This document shows, piece after piece, positions 56,501-64,000 of a stretch of 64,000 nucleotides of DNA. How positions within the stretch are numbered: the stretch's first letter is position 1; every line of letters starts with the position of its first letter. The notes under the pieces were generated by a model, which saw only the letters and a program-made list of their open reading frames with translations, ran no database searches and was not told the DNA's origin. Location: NCBI GenBank assembly GCA_964247055.1, contig OZ176057.1, forward strand, positions 5,518,001 through 5,582,000. The letters run 5' to 3'. Made by a program: the position numbers and the translations under genes. Source of the stretch: Paragordius varius. Lineage: Eukaryota; Nematomorpha.

Positions 56501-58270
56501 TTATATATTCCGAGGTTGTGGACTTTGCTATTCTTGCTATATCTTCTTTTTTATCATACAGATAAGATTTTTGTGGTGGCATAACTGTATTATTATCATT
56601 GCTTTTAGAAAATGGAATGTTATCATTGGGTGATATGCAAGTGTTTGGGTTAAAAAAGGACAAATTTTCCAAATATGTTTCTCGGGTAGGGTATAATTTA
56701 GATCTTATAACATTATAAACGTTTTGATATGAAGTTGTAGAGTTAAAATTGGTTTCCATAATATATGGATTAGGATTATACAAATTGTTATTTGTAATTT
56801 CATCAACCTTGATAAATTTGGTAAGGTCAAATTCTCTGATCTCTCCAGCAAGTAAATTAGCGTAATACAAAATTTCCAAACTCTTTACGCATTCAATAAT
56901 GAGCTTATCATCGTTAACGGTACGTTTAGGGTCTTGATTATAAGGTTCTATATTATAAAGCGAAAAAACTTTATAATATCTAAAAATACCATATCAATAT
57001 TACAGAAAAAATAATTAGTGTGATTAAAATTATTCAAATCTAAAAAAATTATTTCATCGGGATAAAAGCAAATAAATACATATTTATATTCTTAACCTTA
57101 TACGTTAACTTATAATCATCATTATCGTCTGCCGTTTACCAATTCATATTTTTTGGCAATCTTAACAAAAGATATTTTAATATTTTGGTATTCTTTTTGT
57201 GTTATTACTGTAATACCCTTATCTATCCTCCGTGTAATAATGTATTGTATGGCGTGAACGGCATTAGAAAGTTTTTTCACATTAAATGCCACTGAGAGAT
57301 ATTTTATAAGCCGTGCCTTCATACCCAAAGGTGTTAACGCTAAAAGTCGACAAATGTGAGGACCAGCTTTCACAAGAAAATCATTGTCTTGAACATTGTT
57401 AAGCAAAAGCTTGTTTGGAACCGGTGGTTGATCCTTAACTGTAATAATGTTTTTCGGACTAGGGTCAGAGTTTTCTGAACTATTTAAAGTTTGTTGACAA
57501 TCCTTCATTTTGTCCGTGGGAGATGTATAACTATCAAAAATGGCTAAAAGGCTTACAAGTGCTACAAGTATACATAAAGAGTCTCGGGCCGTATTTAATC
57601 CATTTTCAATCTGGGATAATGAGGCGTTTGTGGTATATCCAGAAACAGAAGAAACGTTTGACAGGATAGATGTTTTGAAACTTTGAGAATGTTTTAGATT
57701 GGTATTTTTATTAATATCCATGCTAAATTTTACAGACATTCACATTAATAACAAAATAATTACTAACGCTTAACAAGTAAAAAAGATATACAACCTTGGT
57801 GCTTTTGTATCATATTTAAATTCAAAATCGATTCTGTAACACAATCCAATGATAGCTTCGGTCAATGAAGATGCTAAAAGCCTTGGAATACTATATTTCT
57901 TTGAATTTTCCGCACCAAACATTAAATTAAATGCTTCAAACATTTCATCAAATTCAAGATCAGGAGGCTTTTTGAAAAAGGCATCGGTTGAGCCATAAAC
58001 GAATTTCAGGATTTTTTCTAATTCACCTAAAAATAAATTATTCCTTTCAACATCTATATATTTATTATTAATAAACTGTTAGATCGACGAAAACTTTTCC
58101 CAATAAATTTATTTGAACTAAAACATCGAATTATTAGTAAAACAATATCGTTATATGAATTGTCTGTAAGCGCTTCATCAAATATGTCCAAAATTATGGG
58201 CAAATTGATAAATTTTAAATCTATAATAACAATAAATATACCTCGAATGTTTATTTTTTCGGATTTCATT
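44195..58270 (-). CDS. Ube3a: UBE3A/E6-AP-type HECT E3 ubiquitin ligase, 5' end outside or unfound
   Basis: UBE3A accepts ubiquitin from an E2 on a HECT cysteine and passes it to substrates in cytosol and nucleus. Minus-strand exons: 58270-58077, 58026-57795, 57722-57217, 56947-56501 (could start at 56968), 56435-56075, 54051-53989, 53896-53820, 52222-51972, 50579-50435, 49758-49523, 47569-47461, 46932-46865, 46310-46152, 45736-45663, 45083-44937, 44315-44195. Phases agree at every junction listed. They encode about 1,060 residues against about 850-875 in human, the excess being Asn/Ser-rich inserts. The N-terminal AZUL zinc-binding exon was not found up to 64 kb. Introns hold many MITEs; the shortest are about 50-75 nt. 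Confidence 0.92.
44350..44642. repeat. MITE family B copy in the last UBE3A intron
   Basis: TTCACCCTTGAACAATCAAA and neighbours at the left; AACTTAATTGTTCATGGGTG and CTGTACATGGT at the right. The left terminus is worn. It lies about 35 bp from the last exon. Confidence 0.75.
44913..44936 (-). repeat. (CA)n microsatellite forming the exon 15 splice donor
   Basis: On the minus strand exon 15 ends AATAG and the intron begins GTGTGTGTGT, so the donor GT is the first unit of a dinucleotide repeat of about 12 units. Confidence 0.85.
45154..45426. repeat. MITE family A copy
   Basis: CAGTAAAAATTAAAATTATA to TTTTAAATTTTACTG with TA flanks; between UBE3A exons 14 and 15. Confidence 0.87.
45782..46077. 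repeat. MITE family A copy
   Basis: CAGTAAAAAATTGGAATTAT to TTCCAATTTTTACTTG; between UBE3A exons 13 and 14. A small GGAC duplication occurs in the left arm. Confidence 0.83.
46353..46846. repeat. MITE family A copy holding a nested family B copy
   Basis: Decayed A arms (AAAGCGTAAAAAATAAAAAG at the left, TTTCGATTACTG at the right) surround the B element at 46391-46640. Confidence 0.65.
46391..46640. repeat. MITE family B copy nested in family A
   Basis: ACCATTTAAAATTTAAATTC to TTGAACTTTAAATGGT with the AATGAATTATGTGTTTTC core. Confidence 0.83.
47590..48030. repeat. MITE family B copy with expanded 21-bp array, next to a UBE3A acceptor
   Basis: The left arm holds about eleven tandem units of the type ACCCTTGAACAATTCAAATT (47590-47830), while the right arm has almost none. 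The left end is 19 nt upstream of the exon 11 acceptor at 47570-47571. Confidence 0.85.
48263..48508. repeat. MITE family A copy, right end lost
   Basis: CAGTAAAAATTAAAACCTAA and CAAAAGACAACAAGCATAC at the left; the inverse arm stops at GGCTGTGGTTTTTTT next to another A copy. Confidence 0.75.
48515..48797. repeat. MITE family A copy, adjacent to the previous one
   Basis: CAGTAAAAATTGAAATTATA to TAATTACAATTTTTACTG, TA on both sides. Confidence 0.88.
48895..49499. repeat. Triple tandem array of a palindromic unit in UBE3A intron 10
   Basis: Three head-to-tail units (about 48895-49109, 49112-49322, 49326-49499). Each is a hairpin: TTTTAATTGATTTTACTTTG and neighbours, mirrored by CAAAGTAAAATCAATCAAAA. 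The loop contains GGCCTGCTAAAAATGCGCAT. Units 1 and 2 begin CAGTCATGTATG, the same terminus as the TA-flanked MITE at 63451. Unit 3 lacks that start. No inverse terminus closes the array. Confidence 0.88.
49523..52222 (-). CDS. Ube3a: UBE3A exons 8-10: HECT N lobe
   Basis: Exon 8 gives [14 protein letters not shown], an Asn/Pro repeat insert ([19 protein letters not shown]), then [19 protein letters not shown]. Exon 9 gives [20 protein letters not shown] and [20 protein letters not shown]. Exon 10 gives [20 protein letters not shown]. These match human [47 protein letters not shown] and LGLAIYNNCILDVHFP. The E2-binding N lobe is complete. Confidence 0.93.
50076..50348. repeat. MITE family B copy in UBE3A intron 9
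   Basis: ACCATTTACTGTTTAAATTT to TTAGAATTATAATCGT; core AAATAAATTATGTGTTTT. It ends 87 nt below the exon 9 donor. Confidence 0.8.
50630..50897. repeat. Palindromic MITE (family H) 50 bp above the UBE3A exon 9 acceptor
   Basis: Terminal inverted repeats of 23 bp (AATAACAGTTGTTAAAATCC at the left, the inverse ending CAACTGTTATT). Further inverted blocks fill almost the whole 268 bp (GTGAAAACACCAAGTCAAAT and its inverse). Confidence 0.82.
50959..51264. repeat. MITE family B copy, three subterminal units
   Basis: ACCATTTACAATTCAACATC, then CACCCTTAAACAACTCAAAT repeated, to TTCGAATTGTAAATGGT. UBE3A intron 8. Confidence 0.85.
51272..51577. repeat. MITE family A copy directly beside a B copy
   Basis: CAGTGAAAATTGAAATTATA to TTTTAATTTTTACTATA. 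Only about 7 bp separate it from the B element ending at 51264. Confidence 0.82.
52249..53010. repeat. MITE family B copy with array and nested element, at the exon 8 acceptor
   Basis: The left arm has about eight CCTTGAACAATTCAAATTCA-type units, including a run of C residues; the right arm has three. An inverted-repeat element (52475-52746) interrupts the core. The left end is 26 nt above the UBE3A exon 8 acceptor, beyond a (TA)n run. Confidence 0.85.
52475..52746. repeat. Inverted-repeat element (family C) nested in the B MITE
   Basis: GGATTCGTATTAACGTCGTG at the left, mirrored by CACGACGTTAACACGAACC at the right. Arms are about 75 bp and also contain CGCCCAATGGCAT. Non-coding. Target duplication not resolved. 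Confidence 0.75.
53336..53625. repeat. MITE family A copy in UBE3A intron 7
   Basis: CAGTAAAAACTAAAATTATA to TTTCAATTTTTACTG with TA flanks. Confidence 0.87.
53820..56435 (-). CDS. Ube3a: UBE3A exons 5-7: linker and start of HECT region
   Basis: Exon 5 (56435-56075) carries an Asn-rich tract encoded by an AAT run. It ends [12 protein letters not shown], matching human VLEMDKDYTFFK. Exon 6 (54051-53989) adds 21 Ser-rich residues absent from human. Exon 7 (53896-53820) gives [18 protein letters not shown], matching FSFMTCPFILNAVTKNLG. Exons 5 and 6 are separated by a 2-kb intron containing a B MITE with a CACTA-type element inside it. Confidence 0.85.
54297..55756. repeat. MITE family B copy split by a CACTA-type element
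   Basis: Left half 54297-54484 (ACCATTTATAATTCAAATTC, two units) and right half 55628-55756 (ending TTGTAAATGGT). Joining the halves at TTA restores the family B core, which defines the inner insertion exactly. Confidence 0.87.
54488..55627. mobile_element. CACTA-type non-autonomous DNA transposon, 3-bp TTA duplication
   Basis: 1,140 bp with ends CACTAGTCGACAAATTTGG and CCTTGTTGATCAGTG; GCACCACC lies near both ends in inverse orientation. TTA precedes (54485-54487) and follows (55628-55630). CACTA/CACTG ends with a 3-bp duplication fit the EnSpm/CACTA group. No transposase. A GC-richer internal patch at 55163-55351 has a 62-codon frame I do not recognise. Confidence 0.75.
56501..58270 (-). 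CDS. Ube3a: UBE3A exons 1'-4: region N-terminal to HECT
   Basis: The first recognised exon gives [18 protein letters not shown], matching human VIGRVFSSAEALVQSFRK. The third gives [20 protein letters not shown] and [13 protein letters not shown], matching FCKAMSKLPLAAQGKL and METFQQLITYK. The fourth gives [20 protein letters not shown] and YANLLAGEI, matching [20 protein letters not shown] and ANVVGGEV. The 3/4 junction is the least certain: two acceptors fit the only in-phase donor. The first exon might instead begin at 58220. Confidence 0.78.
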
Positions 58271-58347
58271 CTAAAAATTAAAAATCCAATTTAAGACATC
58301 TGTGTAAATATTGATGTGCTTACTTTTAGTCAACGGTTGAAACTTAA

Positions 58348-58915
58348 CACTTGGATACAACACATTCATTTTAGTCCTTCGAATTGGGGTAGTTAAATAC
58401 CCAAGGCCTGTTTAAAATTAAATTATTTAAAAAATATGGAAGGAATTAAAACCATGGCAAAAACGTGCACTTATATAACATTAATAAACCGAAATATATA
58501 ATTTTTATCAAAAATACTTAATATTACTTATATTGAGCTAAGATCGAAAGGTAAAAATTTAGTCAACGTGACATGCGTGCAATGGTAAGAAAAATAATAA
58601 AAAAAACAGCTTTTTCTATTTCCATCAATGTTAGATATAATTTAAATAAAAAATTAGCTTTACATTTACCCTTAAAATTAAATGAAGACGATATTTTGCA
58701 AAAATTTTGTAAAATAAAAATGGTGTCCAAGTAGTTTGACATGGAACTTTTTTTTTCAAAACAAAATTTTATTTAGATATTTTGCTGTATTTATATAATT
58801 TTTATTAGGATAGAAGCATAAATTAAAATTGGGACCGTTTCCTTCAGTACTTTTATAAAAATCCTAAATTATATTTAGTATGGGGTATTTAGATACCCCA
58901 ATTTGAATCGAAGTC
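58348..58915. repeat. TTAA MITE (family D) immediately upstream of the first found UBE3A exon
   Basis: Between TTAA at 58344-58347 and 58916-58919; CACTTGGATACAACACATTC to TTTGAATCGAAGTC. It starts about 75 bp above the exon at 58270. Confidence 0.87.
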
Positions 58916-59205
58916 TTAAATACCCATAAGTATATCTTTTAATACATGATTTATAATTTTCAAAAATTTTGTTACCATTTATATTTATTTTAATTTGATA
59001 CTAAAATTATTTAAAATATAATGAAAAAACTTATATTTACCAATTATACAAAAAAATTAAGTCATATACTCCTTTAATTATACCCAATGAAACGTTTCTA
59101 ATATTAATCCAATTATTTGGTTAAAATATGATAATTATCATAAAATAATTTTCCTTAGTTTTTATGATTATAATAACAGCTAAAGTATGATATTTACCAT
59201 GTTAA

Positions 59206-59773
59206 CATTTGGATACAACACATTCGTTTTAGTCCTTCGATTCAAATTGGAGTAGTTTAATACCCCAGGCCTGTTTGTATATAATTCTTTAAAAAATATG
59301 GAAGGAATCGAAACTATGAAAAAATTCTGAACTATAACATTAATAAACCGAAATATATTAAAAATTTCAATTAAAAAGACTTGATATTACTTATTTTAAG
59401 TAAAAACCGAAAGGTAAAAATTTAGTCAATGTGACATAGGTGCAATGGTAAAATTGAAATATAATACAAAATAAACCGCTTTTTCTATTTTTATCAATGT
59501 TAGATGTAATATAAATAGCAAATTAGCTTTAATTTTACACTTATAAATTGAAGACGATATTTTGCAAAAATTTTGTAAAAAAATGGCATCGAATTAGTTT
59601 GACATGAAGTTTTTTTTCAAAACGAAATTTAATTGAGATATTTTGGTATATTTATATAATTTTTATTAGGATAGAAGGATAAATTTAAATTCGGACCGTT
59701 TTCAGTAATTTTTTAAAAGTCCTAACTCAAATTTAATCTGGGGTATTTAGATAACCCAATTTAAATGGAAGTG
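59206..59773. repeat. TTAA MITE (family D), same orientation as its neighbour
   Basis: Between TTAA at 59202-59205 and 59774-59777; CATTTGGATACAACACATTC to TTTAAATGGAAGTG. About 290 bp from the previous copy. Confidence 0.87.
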
Positions 59774-59777
59774 TTAA

Positions 59778-61682
59778 TAATAGATCATATAAGGCATATT
59801 TCAATATTATTACAGTATCAAATGTGATGACGTTTTAATAGGGTTTTATCTTGACCTCTCTCTATAAATGTAAATTCACAAATCGTTTAAAATTGATTAA
59901 TTAAAAATACACCTCTATGTTGGAGCGTGGAATCAGTTAATCTAATGGTATGTATTATAGTTAAAAAATTTCCCTCCGAATATTTTACATTTTCAGTTAA
60001 ACAGGTAATACAACTATGAATCAAATTGGGGTTTGGCTAAGGCCAACTTTGCTTAAATTCTAATAATATGAAGTGTGCTCTTTACAATTATGCCTCTATA
60101 TTAATATACATTAGTTAAATAGTAAATATTAGTTTTGACAAAAAAATTTTCATCACAAACTTTTTCGACCCTATTTTTATTTCAAAAAGGTTTGGAAAAA
60201 AATCAAAGTTTTTGAATTTACTACCAAAATATAAGTCTTTTTTAAATGCATTGCATTAAGCAATAATAGGGAGTTGAGCTTGACGAATTGAATGTTGAGT
60301 ATGTTATATTAATAAGTGTTCAGTTAAATACATAATATTTATTGAAAATGTTGGGGCAATATATTGTCGAAATTCACAAAATCGGGGGAAAATCTTTATC
60401 AATAATATTTGTTGAAAAAAATATTTAGTTTATCTGGTGCCTAAACTAGAACTTTATACAAAGTTAAATCAAATTTTTAGGCAACCCCTTCGAATCAAAA
60501 TAGCAATTTAAGCGCACATTGTGTTATTAACATAAGCTAGACCAAATTTACCATATATAAAAAATTATTGTGGCAAAATCTTGTAATTTTTGGGTTTATT
60601 TTCCTATTTTGCAAGATACCAAATGTGCACTGCGTTAAAATAAATTTTTTATTTTAAAATTAAACTTTTTAACGAATTGAAAAAATACTGAGTTTGTAGT
60701 CTTGATTTAAACTTAAAAGAGACCATTTAAATATACCAGATTCAAAAATAATGTTCATCCCAAGCCCCAAAATTTGACACAATGATTATAATTATTTAGA
60801 TTTAATAGTAATTTTTAGGTTTGAAAGGAGGTCCAATATTTATGGCTTTTTTTGAATAAAAAGAAAAAAATATTTAACAATACTAAATTTTAACTTTAAA
60901 ATAGGTTTAAATATATATATGTTAATATATATAATTGTGGTGATATTTAATCTAAACCGCGATAATTTAACATGATGGATTAATTGTTTTAAAACCATTA
61001 TAATGTATTGAGTTTTGATCCATGAAAATGAATATCTATATTGGTAGATATAATTTTCAAAAAATACAGATTAAACAATTACGTATTTCATTTTAACGAT
61101 TAGGATCAGAGCCGCGGCTCATGTGCTTATTTAGAGTATAAATGAGTGCGTAAACAGCTAGGAATTCATGGGTTTTAATTTCCTTGAGACCAAAGATTAT
61201 TTTATGGCCCTTTAATATTTTTTGTTAAGTCTCACTGTTTTAAGTTTTACAATTGTTACCACACTTTTTAAAAAACTTTGAATATTATTTATAAATATCT
61301 ATTTTGTAAAATTGGGTTTATATATAAACTAACATAATATTTACAAAGATAACTATGACATAAATGAAAATGTATAAGTGATTCAATCTGATCGCATACA
61401 TATTGAGGGCGATAAATAAAGTCGCACTTGACTTACAATTCAAGTGTAGCAAGTTGAGCAAGTTTACTTAAGCCAGCAAACGTACACTTGAAGATCGGTG
61501 TTAAAAAAACACTTAAGTGAAGTCTATGAATGTAGGTAGAATTTTTTTGCCACCTAATTCAAAATTTACGGAAATTATTTTGATCGTTTCAACCAAAATA
61601 TATGAAATGAGGTATTAAAAAGCACAACCACTATAAAATATACATTTATTGTCTAACAAACTCAATGATACGTATGTTGGAA
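59778..61682. other. AT-rich stretch; no AZUL exon found
   Basis: I searched by eye for the UBE3A N-terminal zinc-binding exon on the minus strand and saw none. A small hairpin (CACTTGA / TCAAGTG) lies near 61424-61446. Otherwise blank. Confidence 0.35.
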
Positions 61683-64000
61683 TCTATATTTATAAATAGA
61701 AACTGACTTTGTGATCTGTTTCCGGAAAACCGGTAGACCCATTCAAATTCTAATGTCAAAAAAATATAATCATTACGCCCTTTTTGGCTCCCAGTTCGGG
61801 ACCACCTCGTGTAGAAACGGGTTTTTTGAAAACAAAAGTCCACAAAAATCGTGTCTTTGAGACAATTTTCCGGAAAATGTGTTGGACCATTGATTTTCGA
61901 TTGCGTCGAACATAGTCGGCTCGCTTTTTTAATTTAGGCCCTCTTTTTACCAGCTCCCCGTAAAATGCCATTTTTTTCAAAAAAAACTCAGTCCGCAAAA
62001 ATTATTTTTTGAATCTTATTTTCCGCCAAGGTGTGAGACCGTAAAAATTCAATGAGGATTCCAGGTATTCCCTGTTAAAAGGCAAAAATTTTAGTCGTTC
62101 TTATATATTGGCTGCTGGCTAAGGAGATACCCGCTAAAAACTGTCCCGTCATATCGAAATAGCGTCCTTTAGGGGCTAAATTTCAGAAAACCTATCAGGT
62201 CATATGAGTTTAATAGGTGATTAGAATATTACCTGTAACAAGGCTTGAATTTAGGCCGTACGGTTTTTTAAAATTAGCCGTTAGTTAGGTCCTTCACCCT
62301 GAAAAATGCGCTACCATAGAATAATTTTTTAGTTTTGAGGAAATTTTTCTTAAATAATGAGAGCATATGGAATCAATAATGCCATGTTTTCTCCGTAAAA
62401 AGGCAAAATTTTTAATCAAGCGCTTTTTTGTATCAGTCTCTGGATAGGGAGCTACCCGCCTAAAACTGCGCCCCCATATCGAGATTGTGTTGTTTAGGAG
62501 TTATTTTTCAGAAAAATTATCAGGCCCATATGTTAAATAAGGGCCTGAAATATTACCCGTAAAATGCAAATTTAGGTCGAGCGGTTTTTTTAAATTAGCC
62601 GTTAACTAGGCCCTTTACGCCCTAGAAAATGCGCTATCATTGAACTATTATTTGGTTTAGAAGCAATTGTTCCAAAAACTAAAAGGAACATAATGAATGA
62701 TTCCAGGTATTCCCCTATAATGGCAAAATTTTTATCGAACGTCTTTTTATATTGCCCTCTGGATAGAGACTACCCGCCTACAACTGCGTCACCATATCGA
62801 TACAGCGTGTTGGAGGCAAATTTTAGAAATCTTATCAGGCCATATGATTTAAATTAGGGCTTGAAATATTACCGTAAAAAGGCAAAAATTTAAGTAAAGC
62901 GGTTTTATTAAATTACCTTTTAATTAGGCCTTGCCCTGAAAAATGCGCCATTATACAATGATTTTTTGGTTTTGAGGCAAGTTTTCGAATCCCACGAGAG
63001 CATATGGAATTAATCATGATTCCATGTATAATCCGAATCAAGGCAAACATTTTAATCGAGCGTTTTTTGTTTCGCCCCTGGTTTAGGGGCTACCCGTATA
63101 AAACTGCGAAACCATATCGATACAGCATGCCTTTGGAGCCAAATTTCAGAAACCTTTGAGTTTAATAGAATATGGATTTCCTGATAATTCCAGATATTCC
63201 CCATATAAAGGCAAATTTGCCCAGAGCTTTTTTATACCTGTACCTGGGTTAGGAGTTACCCGCCAAAAACTGCGCCACTATAAGGAAATTGCGTTGTTCT
63301 AGAGATAATTTACAGAAAATTTATGAAGCCATATGAGCTAAAAGCTTGAAATATTACCCGTAACTAGGTAAAGGTCATGTGTTTTTTATTAGCTGTTAAT
63401 TTGGGGCCTTTATGCCCTAAAAATACATGCCATCATATAACAATCATTTACAGTCATGTATCTTTTATTTTATTAAAAATTTATTTTTTTTTGTTAAATG
63501 GGTATAAATATTTGGTAAAGAATGGAAAAAACAAGAGCTCTATGGTAATTCTTATACTTTTTTGATGAATATGATATTAATACCATAGAGCTCTTGTTTG
63601 TTCCATTCTTTACTAAATATTTATACCCATTTAACGACAAAAAATAAATTTTTGAAAATTAAATTATACATGACTGTAGCATTGAGGTATTTTTTTGAAT
63701 GACCCATGAGACGATGGTATCAAAGATGATTCCAAATGTTTGCCCTATAGAGGCAAAGAATTTAACTCAGCGCTTTTTTCATATAGGACTATGGATAGGG
63801 ATCCGGTTTAAAACTGAACGCCATACAAAAATAGCTTGGTTTTAGAGCTAATTTTCAAAAAACTTAAGCCATAGAGTTCAGTTAAACACATTTCTGGGGA
63901 ATTTGTATAATATCATTCTTTTCTTTAAAAAGGGACCCTAAAAGATTTACTTTTCATATCCCTTGATCCCAGCTTTGTGAACTCAAAATAAAACTTTAAA
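61683..64000 (+). mobile_element. Helitron (H4) with amplified internal repeats, runs off the window
   Basis: Starts TCTATATTTATAAATAG after an A and follows H1 through TTCCGGAAAACCGGTAGACC. From about 62080 it holds four to five diverged tandem units of ~300 bp. Each includes a GGGGCTACCCGC-like phrase, AAACTGCG, an ATATCGA phrase and GAAATATTACC. The window ends inside it, at sequence matching about position 19420 of H1. No Rep/helicase frame so far. Confidence 0.82.
63451..63676. repeat. TA-flanked palindromic MITE nested in the Helitron
   Basis: CAGTCATGTATCTTTTATTT at the left and the inverse ending ATACATGACTG at the right, TA on both sides. Arms are about 95 bp with AACAAGAGCTCTATGGTA near the centre. 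A Tc1/mariner-type target is inferred. Confidence 0.87.

Overview
This is a very AT-rich eukaryotic (animal) window. The coding signal is scattered over short exons with GT/AG borders and conserved reading phase. Introns run from about 50 nt to several kb and are filled with transposable elements. No bacterial or organellar signal is seen. The gene set (an E6-AP/UBE3A HECT ligase, the TOR subunit LST8 and a Star-like FkbM protein) points to an invertebrate; I cannot narrow the taxon further.

Layout. 1-1.75 kb: a Helitron relic, two inverted repeats and an unidentified GC-richer open frame. 2.0-5.35 kb: a whole-looking RTE-like LINE with a 19-bp target-site duplication. 6.5-15.2 kb (minus): LST8, twelve exons assembled here, with an unusual insert between blades. 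16.4-26.4 kb (minus): exons of a gene I do not recognise, with a hAT element, a Helitron and MITEs in its introns. 27-39.3 kb: almost only repeats, including a hAT element carrying a Helitron, and a TTAA MITE holding a LINE fragment. 40.0-43.9 kb (plus): a four-exon type II membrane protein with an FkbM-type methyltransferase domain. 44.2-58.3 kb (minus): UBE3A-type ubiquitin ligase, sixteen exons, complete at the C terminus and lacking its first exon(s). 58.3-64 kb: two TTAA MITEs and a Helitron running off the window.

The genes are unrelated housekeeping or signalling genes: LST8 serves TOR complexes, UBE3A transfers ubiquitin, and the FkbM protein probably sits in the secretory pathway. 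The mobile fraction dominates. Family A (Tc1/mariner-type MITE, about 22 copies), family B (MITE with TATACCATTT ends and amplified 21-bp subterminal repeats, 11 copies), family D (TTAA MITE, 5 copies), four Helitrons, several hAT elements with 8-bp duplications, a CACTA-type element and RTE copies are repeatedly nested, which gives a relative order of insertion.
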